NCBI GenBank assembly: GCA_051955985.1
Contig: JBQCGD010000101.1
Location: 62,001-126,000, forward strand
Length of the DNA: 64,000 nucleotides
Source of the DNA: DATKPA01 sp051955985
Lineage (GTDB): Bacteria > Planctomycetota > Phycisphaerae > WQYP01
Direction: 5' to 3'
A program made the position numbers and the translations under genes. This document shows, piece after piece, positions 25,261 through 34,862 of the stretch. Below the pieces are notes generated by a model. It was not told the origin of the DNA, searched no databases, and worked only from the letters and a program-made list of their open reading frames with translations. Each line of letters starts with the position of its first letter. The first letter of the stretch is position 1.

Positions 25261-25974
25261 GTGCGTATCTTGATGATTTCCGACATTCATGGCAATCCGT
25301 GGGGCCTTCGGGCAATCGAGAAGGATGCGGGTCCCGTGGACTATATCTTTTGCGCAGGGGACGTTGTGAGTTATGGTCCGGAGCCTGCAGCCGCCATCGC
25401 ATGGCTTCGTGAGCATGAAGCCATCGTAGTGCGCGGCAATCATGACGATGCCGTTGGATTCGATACTCACCCGCATGCGTCTCCGGCCAAGGCGCATATT
25501 GCACTGGCGCTGCGCGATTGGACCCGCGCCAGGCTTGCCAAAAACGACCTCGGGTGGTTGCAACGCCTTCCTGTGCGGCTCACATGGGAATGCCAGAATC
25601 AACGATTTGCGCTCGTTCACGGCACCCCGTTCGATCCCCTCTACGACTACCGTATGACACCAACTGCCACAGGTTCCCAGCTTGACGAATTGCTTACCGG
25701 TGTTCAAGGCGACATCGTCATCGCCGGTCATACCCATCTGCCCTTTGTTCGCCAGCATTGGACCAGACTCCTCATCAACCCCGGATCTGTGGGACAACCT
25801 CTCGATGGCGACATCCGTGCTTCTTATGCCCTGTGGCAAGACGGCACGGCGGAGATACATCGCGTTGGTTACGACCACGAGCCGCTCCTTGCCGCCATTC
25901 GACGAATGGAATTACCTGATTTCATTCTGTCGGAACTTCAGCGCATCATCGACGCCGCAAAGCTTAACTCGTGA
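25261..25974 (+). CDS. calcineurin-like metallophosphoesterase (YfcE/MJ0936-type)
   Basis: 237 residues from GTG 25261 with GGAG upstream. Dinuclear metal motifs occur in the expected order: SDIHGNPWG (7-15), AGDVVSYGPEP (~36-46), RGNHDDAV (~58-65), LVHGTPF, and AGHTHLPFV (~155-163). This is the single-domain phosphodiesterase family acting on various phosphodiesters or phosphomonoesters; the substrate cannot be told from sequence. It follows PAP2 by seven bases and closes the rightward fluoride operon; the next ~300 bases (25975-26271) hold no supported gene. Confidence 0.92.
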   Translation: MRILMISDIHGNPWGLRAIEKDAGPVDYIFCAGDVVSYGPEPAAAIAWLREHEAIVVRGNHDDAVGFDTHPHASPAKAHIALALRDWTRARLAKNDLGWLQRLPVRLTWECQNQRFALVHGTPFDPLYDYRMTPTATGSQLDELLTGVQGDIVIAGHTHLPFVRQHWTRLLINPGSVGQPLDGDIRASYALWQDGTAEIHRVGYDHEPLLAAIRRMELPDFILSELQRIIDAAKLNS

Positions 25975-26271
25975 AATGATTATGTTTTGAGATCACCAAC
26001 CCATACCATGCGACGAAAACACGCATTCTCCTTGACCCAGCTATGCTGGGTGCCACGATTCCCGATGTAGAGGTTCCGGTGACGCCGAACGTTCAACTTT
26101 GCAAGCCCATCCTTACCGATAATCCGCTTACGCGACTCGTGTTTGTGACAGCCGGTTTTTTCCAAGCTACTCGCCATTTCTCAAGGGTCATACGGTATTT
26201 TTTAAACCCGTTGGATTTTCAGGCCGTAATTGCCATTCTTAAGCCGGCGTAAGTTCAGTCAAGAGGAACCC

Positions 26272-27681
26272 ATGATTCAAAGAATCTTTTCACCTCTCAA
26301 TCTTGTCTTTACAGTATTTGTCGCGATCGTGGTGCTCAGCTCGCGCCCCCTGCGCGCCGCCACACCCCTGCCTCCCATGGACGACCGCATCGTCGTCCTC
26401 CTCAGCATCGACGGCCTCGCCGCCTACTACATCGATGATCCCAAATCAGACATCCCCAACCTCAAAGCGATCATCGCCAACGGTGCCCGCGCGGACAGCA
26501 TGAAAGCGTCCACCCCCACCGTCACCTGGGTCAACCACGCCACCCTCGTCACCGGCGACAACCCCGAAAGACACGGCGTCCTCGGCAACAACTACTACGA
26601 CCGCGCCACCAACAAACGCATCACTCTCATCTCCGACCCCGTCTACGACAAAGACCAGATCGTCAAAGTCCCCACCGTCTACGACCTCGCCAAAGCCGCC
26701 GGCCTCCGCACCGCCGGCATCCGCTGGCCCGCCACGCGCAACGCCAAGAATCTTGACTGGTGCATCCCCGACGTCGCCACCGATGACATCCTCCACAAAT
26801 ACACGACGCCCGAACTCTTCACCGAAGCCAATGCCGCCCATATCTGGGCCGACGGCGAAGCGCAGGATAAGACCAGCGACACCCGCATCATCTCCGACAA
26901 AATGTGCACCGACGTCTTCAACTTCGTCGTCCATACGCACCGTCCCCAACTCGCCCTCCTCCACCTCATCAACGTCGATCACGTCGAGCACATGAGCGGC
27001 CCGCGCTCCCCCGAAGCCTACGCCGCCGTCCACACCGCCGACGAACAAGTCGGCGAAGTCTGGAACGAACTCGAAAAAGATTTCCCCGGCAAAGCCACCC
27101 TCGTCGTCGTCTCCGACCATGGCTTCTCCGCCAACGAACACCGCATCAACCCCGCCGACATCCTCCAGAACGCCAATCTCCTCGAGGTGAAAAACCTTCA
27201 CGTCGTCGGCGGAAAAGTCCGCGCCGTCGTCCAGGGGGGCTCGGTTCTCCTCTACATCCTCGACGCAGCGCACCACGACGCCATCCAGCAGCAAGTCACT
27301 GACGCCTTCACCCCCGTCGAAGGCATCTCCAAAATCGTCCCCACCGATCACCTCAACGACTACGGCGTCGCCACTCCCCAGCAGGACCCGCACGCCCCCG
27401 ACATGATCCTCTTCGCCAAGGAAGGGTACTACTTCGGCGACACGTCCAACGGCGCCATCCCCGAAAAAGCCAAGCCCGAGCACAAAGGCAGCCACGGCCA
27501 CGAAGCCGAAATCCCCGACCTCCACGCCGTCTTCCTCGCCCGGGGCGTCGGCATCAAACCCGGCGCACACCTCGGCGAAATCTCCAACCTCGACATTGCC
27601 CCCACCATCGCCGATCTCCTCAACATCTCCATGCCCAACACCGATGGCAAATCCCTGCTAAATTCTATAGGCGTCCCATAA
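26272..27681 (+). CDS. secreted type I phosphodiesterase/nucleotide pyrophosphatase family protein
   Basis: 469 residues from ATG 26272, with AGAGGAACC directly upstream. A signal peptide (VFTVFVAIVVLSSRPLRAA) is present. The alkaline phosphatase-superfamily metal and nucleophile motifs are in place: LLSIDGLAAYY, TPTVTWVNHATL (Thr nucleophile), NVDHVEHM, VSDHGFS, and GSHGHEAE. NPP-type enzymes hydrolyse phosphodiester or pyrophosphate bonds of nucleotides and lysolipids in the periplasm. Codons are overwhelmingly C-ending, unlike the fluoride genes just upstream, so it looks like core-genome DNA next to an acquired block. Confidence 0.9.
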   Translation: MIQRIFSPLNLVFTVFVAIVVLSSRPLRAATPLPPMDDRIVVLLSIDGLAAYYIDDPKSDIPNLKAIIANGARADSMKASTPTVTWVNHATLVTGDNPERHGVLGNNYYDRATNKRITLISDPVYDKDQIVKVPTVYDLAKAAGLRTAGIRWPATRNAKNLDWCIPDVATDDILHKYTTPELFTEANAAHIWADGEAQDKTSDTRIISDKMCTDVFNFVVHTHRPQLALLHLINVDHVEHMSGPRSPEAYAAVHTADEQVGEVWNELEKDFPGKATLVVVSDHGFSANEHRINPADILQNANLLEVKNLHVVGGKVRAVVQGGSVLLYILDAAHHDAIQQQVTDAFTPVEGISKIVPTDHLNDYGVATPQQDPHAPDMILFAKEGYYFGDTSNGAIPEKAKPEHKGSHGHEAEIPDLHAVFLARGVGIKPGAHLGEISNLDIAPTIADLLNISMPNTDGKSLLNSIGVP

Positions 27682-28235
27682 CGATTTAGAGGCTGTTTCA
27701 AGAAGGCGATGAGTAGCCGACGGACGCTAAGCCAACCATATCACAGACCCATCATACGGTTAAGGACTCAGTCGCCGCTGCAAATCCAGTTCGTGGATCG
27801 TCGGCGCACAAGAACGCTTATGTTTACTTTATGCGGCAACTCAGTAAAACTCCGCCGTGTGAGCCTTTAGATATCGTTCCACGTCGATTCGGAAAGACAC
27901 CACTCTTAGGAATGACGAAGACGGAAATTGAGGCGTTGACACGATCGTCCACGAGCAAAGTCACGTGGTGCCCGGAGAACTTGCTCTCGCACAAGTCAAT
28001 TGTTCTGATGGGACAGCGAGACGGGGAAAGCGTTTACGGCATCATGGAAGAATAGCCCCATGCCCTTTCTGCCGGGCCGAATAGTGTAATGACGATCCCA
28101 AAATAAGAAAGAATCTCCGGTTGGCGGACATACATGCTACCGGATTCTGCCATCTATAACCGGCGAGTTCAGTTTCAAACGGCGGACCGGGATGAGTCCC
28201 CCAACCCTGCGGGGAGTGGGCCTGTTTCATTTCGT
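27682..28235. other. mostly non-coding gap
   Basis: 554 bases between the phosphodiesterase and the histidine kinase 3' end. One weak plus-strand frame (27831-28055, 74 codons, MRQLSKTPPCEPLD...) has no Shine-Dalgarno and no recognisable domain, and I do not call it a gene. No RNA gene, repeat or promoter stands out. Confidence 0.5.
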
Positions 28236-30332
28236 CTAGGTTATCGTTGGTGCCACTTGGGAAATCGCCCCCTCCAACTCGTTCACGTCCACGGGCTTGG
28301 TCAGGTGGTGGGCAAACCCCGCATCGAGGCTCCGCTTAACGTCGTCCTCCATCCCGTAGCCCGTCAGGGCGATGCCGGGGACCGCCCGGCCGTCGGCGCG
28401 AGCGTGCTTGATCACATCCAGCCCCGTCCCGTCCGGCAGCCCGATGTCCGACACGAGCACGTCCGGCGTCTCCCGGTCCAGGGCCGCCTTCGCGTCCGCA
28501 ACCGTCGCCGCGGTGCATACCCTGCACCCAAATGCTTCCAACAGCTTGGCGACCACCCGGCGGGTGTCTGGATGGTCCTCCACCAGCAGGACGCGCAGAC
28601 GCCGCCCGCGCTCGGCGCGCGGGAGTACGGTATCGGGGACCGCCACGGGGTCCATCGTTTGGAGGATCACGGTGAAGGTGGCCCCCTTGTTCCGCCCCGG
28701 GCTGGCGGCGGTAATCGTTCCACCGTGCATCTCGACCAGGGTCTTGCAGATCGCCAGCCCCAGCCCCAGCCCACCGAACTGCCGGGTGATATGCCGTCCG
28801 CCCTGCTCGAACGCGTTGAAGAGGCCCTCAATCCGCTCGGGGTCGATGCCGATCCCAGTGTCCGTTACCGTCAGCGACACCGCGTCCGGCGTCGGGTTAT
28901 GCGTAGTGATCGTCACCCGGCCCGTAGGCGGAGTGAATTTGATGGCGTTCTTGAGCAGGTTCCAGATGATCTGCTGAACCCGGGCGGCGTCCGCGTTGGC
29001 GTGGTGGCGCTCGGCCCGCAGGTCCAGCCGCAGGTCGATGCGATGCGCGGCGAGATCGTCGGCGCAGATGTTGACCACGTTCGCGATCTTCGCGTGGATG
29101 TCCAAGGTGGTGCGGTGGAGTTCGAGCTTCCCACGTGCGACGCGCGTGAGGTCCAGCACGTCGTCGATCAGACGGGCCTCAAGCTCCGCGCTGCGCAGGA
29201 TCATATGGACCATCTCACGCTGCTCGGCCCCGAGGGACGGATCACGCTCCAGGAGTTGGGCCGTCGTCAACACTGGCGTCAATGGCGTGCGAAGCTCGTG
29301 GGAAAGGACGGCTAGGAACTGGTCCTTGGCCCGGCTGGCGCGCTCTGCTTCCTCCTTCGCCCGCCGCAGTTCCTCCTCCGCCATCCTGTTTGCCGTCACG
29401 TCGATAGTAATTCCGTCGAATCGGGCCGGCTCGCCCTTGGTGTCGTAGAAGAACCGCCCCTTGGCTCGCACCCAGCGGACCTCTCCCGTGGGCGAGACCG
29501 TCCGGTACTCCACGTCATACGGCGCGCGCTCGTGCTGCGCCCGTTCGACGGCCTGCCGCGTCCTCTCCCGATCCTCGGGGTGGATGATCGCGTAAAAAAG
29601 GTTGAAGTCGACCTCGGCGTCCGGCGGCAGCCAGAAGTGCCGCTTGCAGGTGTCGTTCCAGACGATCTTATTGAGCGGCATCTCGCAATAAAACGTGCCC
29701 AGCTCCGCGGCGTCCACGGCCACGGCATATCGCTCCTCCCGCGCCCGCAACGCGATCACTTTGTCGGTCGTCTCCACCACGGTCACGAAGATCCCAGCGA
29801 TGCGGCCCGCGTCGTCGCGGGCAGGGCTGTAGCTGACGGTAAAATAGGCCTCCTCTAGCGTTCCCTTACCGGAGCGGTCGAGCGGAATGAGCTTGTCGTG
29901 GAACAACACCTTCTCGCCCTGAAGCACCCGCTCATAGATTGGCTCGTTGTAGTGGCGAAGTTCCGGCCAACAATCGTGATTGGGCTGGCCAAGCGCCGCC
30001 GGGTGCTTAGTCTTCGCGAGCGAGGCCCAGCCGTCGTTGTAGATTTGGGTCAGGTCCGGCCCCCACAGCAGGATCATCGGGAGAGGCTGGGACAAGAGCA
30101 GGTCTACGAGGGTGCGGAGGCTGTGGGGCCACGCCGCGATCGGTCCGAGCGGCGTCCGCGCCCAGTCGAACGCGGCCACGCAGGTGGCCATCTCTCCCGG
30201 CCTGGATGACGCGGGGGCGGGTCGCAATGACTCGGACGTGTGCGCTGTAGTATCCAATATCAGTCCCCAACGCTGATTGCGGAAAATGCGCGAGTGCCAT
30301 TTTCCGACGGCGGTAGCATGAAGGCACCACAA
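28236..30332 (-). CDS. hybrid sensor histidine kinase with PAS domains and receiver
   Basis: Up to 698 residues. Order: a PAS/GAF-like sensor (about 48-205, FDWARTPLGPIAAWPHSL and LLWGPDLTQIYND), a second PAS with PAC (215-325), HisKA with the H-box LAVLSHELRTPLTP near 340, HATPase with NLLKNAIKFT, DTGIGIDPE and GLGLGLAI, then a C-terminal receiver (LLVEDHPDTRR, phospho-acceptor in LVSDIGLPDG, TGYG, LTKPVDV). No membrane helix, so it senses cytosolic signals. The 5'-most start is TTG 30332; a TTG at 30257 with GGGGA upstream, or the ATG before ATCVAAFDW, may be the real start. No response regulator gene is adjacent, consistent with a self-contained hybrid kinase. Confidence 0.92.
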   Translation of the reverse strand: MWCLHATAVGKWHSRIFRNQRWGLILDTTAHTSESLRPAPASSRPGEMATCVAAFDWARTPLGPIAAWPHSLRTLVDLLLSQPLPMILLWGPDLTQIYNDGWASLAKTKHPAALGQPNHDCWPELRHYNEPIYERVLQGEKVLFHDKLIPLDRSGKGTLEEAYFTVSYSPARDDAGRIAGIFVTVVETTDKVIALRAREERYAVAVDAAELGTFYCEMPLNKIVWNDTCKRHFWLPPDAEVDFNLFYAIIHPEDRERTRQAVERAQHERAPYDVEYRTVSPTGEVRWVRAKGRFFYDTKGEPARFDGITIDVTANRMAEEELRRAKEEAERASRAKDQFLAVLSHELRTPLTPVLTTAQLLERDPSLGAEQREMVHMILRSAELEARLIDDVLDLTRVARGKLELHRTTLDIHAKIANVVNICADDLAAHRIDLRLDLRAERHHANADAARVQQIIWNLLKNAIKFTPPTGRVTITTHNPTPDAVSLTVTDTGIGIDPERIEGLFNAFEQGGRHITRQFGGLGLGLAICKTLVEMHGGTITAASPGRNKGATFTVILQTMDPVAVPDTVLPRAERGRRLRVLLVEDHPDTRRVVAKLLEAFGCRVCTAATVADAKAALDRETPDVLVSDIGLPDGTGLDVIKHARADGRAVPGIALTGYGMEDDVKRSLDAGFAHHLTKPVDVNELEGAISQVAPTIT

Positions 30333-30457
30333 TGTGATGTCAACGGGAGGCGAGGACGAGACTACAAAACCGTTTTAGGCTCAGGGCTCGCATGGCCGAA
30401 TATCTCTGGATCGGTCCAAATCGCGATCAAAGGACGTGAACAGCAAACCTTCTGCCC

Positions 30458-30877
30458 TCAGCTTCCGTTTTTCAAGTCGAACAGGCGCACGTCCTTGAAC
30501 TTCTGGAAATCGCGATCGAAGGTAGCCACGAGATCATTGGCCTGTGTGGCAGTAGCCGCCAGGAACGCGTCGCCGAAATCAACCGCGTGGGCCATGACTC
30601 GTTCAAGAGCATCAGCGAGCGCCGAATCGTGCTCGAAAACCGCTACCGCCGAACGAAGGAAATCTAAGAGAACTTCGGCCGCCTTGGCCGAAGACAGTTT
30701 GTAGAACGAAGTCAGCGCGAAGAACACTTCGCTGAACGTCACTGCCGTGATATAGAGCCGGACACCGCCCTGGGCGCCTTTCTGGAAGAGGCGACCTGCT
30801 TCGAGAGAAAGCGTTGGATCATCATTCCGCAAAAATCGCAGAATGACGTTGGCGTCCACGCGGACTGCCTGGCTCAT
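30458..30877 (-). CDS. vapC: PIN-domain toxin (VapC family)
   Basis: 139 residues of PIN fold. The acidic residues are in place: Asp8 (RVDANVILRFL), Glu50 (FSEVFFAL), Asp100/Asp103 (VDFGDAFLAA) and Asp121 (ATFDRDF). VapC toxins are Mg-dependent RNases that cut tRNA or rRNA. The ATG follows directly on the stop of the antitoxin gene, the standard VapBC arrangement. Confidence 0.9.
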   Translation of the reverse strand: MSQAVRVDANVILRFLRNDDPTLSLEAGRLFQKGAQGGVRLYITAVTFSEVFFALTSFYKLSSAKAAEVLLDFLRSAVAVFEHDSALADALERVMAHAVDFGDAFLAATATQANDLVATFDRDFQKFKDVRLFDLKNGS

Positions 30878-31120
30878 TTAATTGAGGCCTTCCTTTGCAG
30901 CATTGCGACCCATCGCCTCACGTCCCCTCGCCTTCTCGGCCGGATCATAGCGCTTCGCTCCTGAAGCCGCCCCCATGAGCGACATCACATCCGGAACCGG
31001 AGACACGCGGGCCGATCCATCCTCGTTAAGGTCCCAAAGCACGCGGGAGGTCTTCCACAGCTTCAACAAGTGACGTGGAATCGTGGTTTGCCCCTTGCGA
31101 GATATTTTTGTCTTTATCAT
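30878..31120 (-). CDS. vapB: AbrB/MazE-type antitoxin paired with VapC
   Basis: 80 residues from ATG 31120 (MIKTKISRKGQTTIP); a 12-codon upstream extension is possible but less typical. The N-terminal swapped-hairpin DNA-binding motif (KISRKGQTTIPRHLLK) is characteristic of AbrB/SpoVT antitoxins; the C-terminal tail is the likely toxin-wrapping segment. Its stop touches the toxin start, indicating coupled translation and autoregulation of the pair. Confidence 0.85.
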   Translation of the reverse strand: MIKTKISRKGQTTIPRHLLKLWKTSRVLWDLNEDGSARVSPVPDVMSLMGAASGAKRYDPAEKARGREAMGRNAAKEGLN

Positions 31121-31271
31121 ATTCAACAGGTAAAGAATATTACGGCTCTTTGTCAAACCTCTTTAGCAAAGAAATGCATCAATGAGCCGCTTTGGGATGA
31201 AGCAGTCAACTACGCGGATGTCGGTAGAAGAACTTATCCTCGCAAAACGAGTTTCTTAGGGATCCAGACCG

Positions 31272-32300
31272 TTACTTGCGCCGAAGTGTTGGAATCACTT
31301 CCTTGCCTATCAACTCGATTGAACGTGCAAGCTTCTCATGGGACAACCCGGCAACGCTCATTTGGAACGTGAGCCTTGCAATGCCACCGAGCGAATCGTT
31401 GTAGTGTTTGATCTTTTCGACAACGCCCTTTGCGTCACTGACGATCAGTGCACCGGTCGTCCCGCGGACGGCTTCAAATTGGCGTCGTGTGACAGGTGGC
31501 CATCCACGTTCCCGACCGATTTGCGTAAACTCCCGGGCGTAACCCGGAAAGAAGTCGTTGGAGGCTTGTTCGTCCGATTCGGCGACATACCCCAAGGCAT
31601 GGACCCCGACCTTCAGCGAATCTTCGGTATGACCCGCATCTCGACCGGCTTGGCGATAGAGATCGACCAACGGACGGAAATGATGCGGCTCACCCCCAAT
31701 AATGGCGACCATGAGCGGAAGCCCCAGCCTCCCCGCTCGCTCGAATGATTCCGGCGTTCCACCGACGCCAAGCCAAATCGGCAGCGGATTCTGCACCGGT
31801 CGCGGGTAAATGCCTTCACCATTCAAGGCCGGTCGATGGCGCCCTGACCATCGGACGCTTTCGCTCTGACGGATTTTCAGAAGCAAGTCCAGTTTTTCGG
31901 CGAACAGCGAGTCGTAGTCCCGCAGGTTCAGTCCGAACAGTGGAAAAGCCTCAGTGAACGACCCACGTCCCACTACCATCTCGGCCCGCCCACGTGAAAT
32001 CAGGTCGAGTGTCGCATACTGTTGAAAGACGCGAACCGGATCGGCCGCACTTAGTACCGTCACAGCACTCGTTAGGCGAATGCGACGGGTACGCGCTGCA
32101 GCCGCCGCGAGGATGACGGCCGGCGCGGAATCGAGGAACTCTGCCCGGTGGTGCTCGCCCAGGCCAACCACCTCCAACCCTACCCTATCTGCGAGTTCGA
32201 TTTCGTCGATCAGGTTATTAATGAGATCCGCTGGTGCAACCGATTTCCCGGTGACCGGATCAGGAGCTGTAGATATGAAACTGTCGAATCCGATTTCCAT
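31272..32300 (-). CDS. LLM-class (luciferase-like) flavin-dependent oxidoreductase
   Basis: 342 residues of the bacterial luciferase TIM-barrel family: MEIGFDSFISTAPDP at the start, GLGEHHRAEF, LTSAVTVLSAADPVRVFQQYATLDLIS, GRAEMVVGRG and PLPIWLGVGGTPESF. These enzymes use FMN/F420 to oxidise or monooxygenate small organics; this subgroup is uncharacterised for substrate. It appears monocistronic. Confidence 0.9.
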   Translation of the reverse strand: MEIGFDSFISTAPDPVTGKSVAPADLINNLIDEIELADRVGLEVVGLGEHHRAEFLDSAPAVILAAAAARTRRIRLTSAVTVLSAADPVRVFQQYATLDLISRGRAEMVVGRGSFTEAFPLFGLNLRDYDSLFAEKLDLLLKIRQSESVRWSGRHRPALNGEGIYPRPVQNPLPIWLGVGGTPESFERAGRLGLPLMVAIIGGEPHHFRPLVDLYRQAGRDAGHTEDSLKVGVHALGYVAESDEQASNDFFPGYAREFTQIGRERGWPPVTRRQFEAVRGTTGALIVSDAKGVVEKIKHYNDSLGGIARLTFQMSVAGLSHEKLARSIELIGKEVIPTLRRK

Positions 32301-32450
32301 CCGGGGATTCTAGGCGAGTGTTATGGGGGATGGAAACAATCTTCGACTTTGACGGTACTCTTAAATGGCCCCGAGATCCTTGAAAATCATAGTAGGCTCT
32401 CCTTTGCTTACGCAACCTGCTGCCCCCTTACTGAACCGTCCACTGTGGCG

Positions 32451-33083
32451 TCACCTTGCAACGCGTGATTGTCGGGTATCCTTCATTGCCACTAACTTCT
32501 TTTTACGTCGTTCTCGGGCGGCCTCCTTTTCTGCCAACGCGTTCCTAGACTCTGCACACCATCGCTCAACATCGAGCTGGTGCTGCCTTTCTTCCGCCGG
32601 ATCTATCCAACTTCCGTCAGCGTATCGCACCGCGCGGTTGATTGGTTGCGAGTTGTCGTTCACCGTGAATCCGAAGATCCGAAGCGTCTTTTGCATTTCG
32701 ATGAATGACTCTTCGTATCGTGCACTGCCTCGAACTTCGTAGGTTTCGTGCGAGCACGGATCAGTCAGGACTTCATCGACCATACACTCGAAGTGTTCTT
32801 CGGGCAGGCACCATTCCACGCTGCGAACCCGGAGATTGAGACTATCTCCGATCCCTCTCTTCCTGCGCCGGTGCATGCGAATGAACATACCGGGGTACGG
32901 GACAAATGGGAGCGTGATGGTAGCCTCGCCGTAAGCTAGTTTGTTAGTCTTGTACTTTGTCCGTTCCTTGATCGGCCCAAGTACATATACCGTCAATCTC
33001 GCCTTAAATAAGTTGTACGATCGCTTCCGCTTCATGTCGCCAAGCCTCCGATCAAAGCAAATTCTCGAGTCTCCATTTTCCAC
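32451..33083 (-). CDS. hypothetical protein
   Basis: Up to 210 residues; an internal ATG (MKRKRSYNLFKARL) is an alternative start. Basic, soluble, with a charged helical tail (ALAEKEAARERRKKK) near the C-terminus. No family recognised. It lies just outside the plasmid-like block, divergent from the Rep-like gene, and could mark its left margin. Confidence 0.55.
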   Translation of the reverse strand: MENGDSRICFDRRLGDMKRKRSYNLFKARLTVYVLGPIKERTKYKTNKLAYGEATITLPFVPYPGMFIRMHRRRKRGIGDSLNLRVRSVEWCLPEEHFECMVDEVLTDPCSHETYEVRGSARYEESFIEMQKTLRIFGFTVNDNSQPINRAVRYADGSWIDPAEERQHQLDVERWCAESRNALAEKEAARERRKKKLVAMKDTRQSRVAR

Positions 33084-33312
33084 GCCGCATGGCTTAGGGT
33101 TTCATTATTAGGCTGAAATTACCGCGTTGATATTGCTGCCATAGTGGTTAGACGCCGCCTACCAACGAGGTTAAGCTTCCTTCGCTTACCTGTCACTGAT
33201 TTTTCCCCGGACTTCTTTGCCAAAGATCTATTGGATGGTCGTTCTGAGCCTGTGCGCAAGCACGATGTTCTTTCGTCTTGGCGCGCGGCGGCCTTTCTGA
33301 CACGCTGGAATC

Positions 33313-34725
33313 GTGAGTCCCCCACCCCAGTTCCCACCGTCTGAGCGAGATGCAAACAAGGACTGGCTGCCTACTCCCATCGACTGGAGTGTGGAGTTTC
33401 CTCGCTCCCCTAGGCACCTCTCAAACCAGCTCCGCGGCAAGCGTTTCAATGCCGATAAGCCGCAGCTTCAGCTTTTTGACCACACCTACCACAACCTTCC
33501 AGCCGAAGTCCGCCAGGACGTTGATAAACATAATATTTCCGTCATCGGCTTTGATCTTTCCATCGCCCAACAGCGGGCCTACGACGCTGCGCTGTATCTG
33601 ATTACGGCAACAGGCGCCAAGTCGCAGCGCATCGTGATCACTCCGGCCGAATGGCTCCGGGCCTATGGCGTAGAAGTCCGGCCACGCAATACCCGCGACC
33701 GGCCGGAAATGAGCTCTCATGAACGGGATGAGGCGTTTACAGCTCTCGCATCCCTTGGGCTGATGCCCTGGCTTATCAACTATGACGCGCTCGTGAACGG
33801 ACGCTGGAAGACCCGGCGCGAGGTCGCCACCCTCTGGCAGGTGGGAACCGAGCACGACAAGGAAAGGCAGGAAGAAGAACGCGCTTCCGCCAGGCCGCTG
33901 ACCGCGCAGGACGTGCTCTCCGTGGTTCAGAGCCTCAAGCACGCCGAACGGATCTCCATCAAATTCCACGATATCTGGTTCGACCAGCACGACAGCTTCT
34001 ACTTCTACAAGCCCGCGCAGCTCTACCAGCGGCTGGGATTGGTTATGTCCGGCAATATCCGCCGGCGGAACAAGCACACCCATGCCTTTCTGGACTGGAT
34101 CTTCGCCGAAGTAGGCAGCATCCGGGCGGAGGAACGCCATGCCAAAGCGACGATGGCCGAAGGAACCTACAAGCCGCGGGAAAGCTGGACCTTCAGCGAG
34201 CACATGGCCGATCTTGCCATCCAGCTACGGATGACCGCACAGATTTCCAAACGGAACTGGAGCCGCATCCGCGCGGCCCTCACTGACAACGCCGCGCTCG
34301 CCCAGCAGGCCCAGATCATCGAGGGATTCCAGTGGGATGGGGACAAGCTCTCTATTACCTTCAACCAGAAGACCTTTGCCGACCTCGACCAGTACCACCA
34401 GGCCATCGAAGCGCAGCGCGCAGAGAAGGAACGCCGCCGCCGACTCCGGCAAAGCAAACCCGAGCACAAGGGGGTCGCATGGCCCTTCCTGCGAGCCATT
34501 TCGGACTACAGCTACAAGCAGCTTCAGGATATGAAGCGCGGGCAGCTCGCGGAACTCGCCAAGATCCGGGAGAAGCTCCGCAACGAGGGGCAGCCCCACC
34601 CCGATAACCCGTATTTGAAAGTGCCAAGACAGCCTACCGCGAGGGAGGCCCGCGACATCGCGCACTACGACGCTGTCGTCGCCATGATCGATGATGCGCT
34701 CGTGCCTAAGCCGCCGGCGGAGTAG
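33313..34725 (+). CDS. plasmid replication initiator-like protein
   Basis: 470 residues from GTG 33313. The protein is soluble and basic, with helical regions consistent with winged-helix DNA binding (LYLITATGAKSQRIVITPAEW; YQRLGLVMSGNIRRRNKH) and a long charged C-terminal arm. I do not recognise a named Rep family with certainty. The assignment rests on five 21-bp tandem repeats starting 33 bases after the stop, an A/purine-rich tract beyond them, and a ParA gene 1.8 kb downstream, the usual organisation of an iteron plasmid replicon. Alternative: another DNA-binding element protein. Confidence 0.6.
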   Translation: MSPPPQFPPSERDANKDWLPTPIDWSVEFPRSPRHLSNQLRGKRFNADKPQLQLFDHTYHNLPAEVRQDVDKHNISVIGFDLSIAQQRAYDAALYLITATGAKSQRIVITPAEWLRAYGVEVRPRNTRDRPEMSSHERDEAFTALASLGLMPWLINYDALVNGRWKTRREVATLWQVGTEHDKERQEEERASARPLTAQDVLSVVQSLKHAERISIKFHDIWFDQHDSFYFYKPAQLYQRLGLVMSGNIRRRNKHTHAFLDWIFAEVGSIRAEERHAKATMAEGTYKPRESWTFSEHMADLAIQLRMTAQISKRNWSRIRAALTDNAALAQQAQIIEGFQWDGDKLSITFNQKTFADLDQYHQAIEAQRAEKERRRRLRQSKPEHKGVAWPFLRAISDYSYKQLQDMKRGQLAELAKIREKLRNEGQPHPDNPYLKVPRQPTAREARDIAHYDAVVAMIDDALVPKPPAE

Positions 34726-34757
34726 TCCCCTACCCGGTCCGTGCCACGTGAGATGCG

Positions 34758-34862
34758 GCGAAGCCGCAGGTCCGGTGGCAGATGCCGCAGCTGCCGGGGC
34801 GTTCGCCGCAGGAGGCGGGGCATTTGCCGCACGTCGCGTGGCAAACGCCGCAGGTGCCGTGG
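34758..34862 (+). repeat. five tandem 21-bp iterons
   Basis: Five head-to-tail 21-bp units start at 34758, 34779, 34800, 34821 and 34842, sharing the core GCCGCAG/C followed six bases later by a G-rich end (GGTGG, CGGGG, GCGTGG, CCGTGG). The same element, reversed, occurs three times at 36.1-36.4 kb. Tandem 21-22-bp repeats beside a Rep gene are typical Rep-binding iterons. A protein-coding heptad repeat is the alternative, but start signals are lacking. Confidence 0.75.

Noticed and set aside
25980..26252. Short frames on both strands in the gap after the metallophosphoesterase (possible transposase remnant)
   Set aside because: No recognisable motif or inverted repeat to support a decayed insertion sequence.
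26446..27570. 374-codon minus-strand open frame opposite the phosphodiesterase gene
   Set aside because: Low-complexity Val/Gly/Asp translation mirrors the C-ending codons of the real gene, which has a signal peptide and all catalytic motifs.
28134..29315. 393-codon plus-strand frame opposite the histidine kinase
   Set aside because: Shadow of the HATPase and receiver region; no domain and no start signal.
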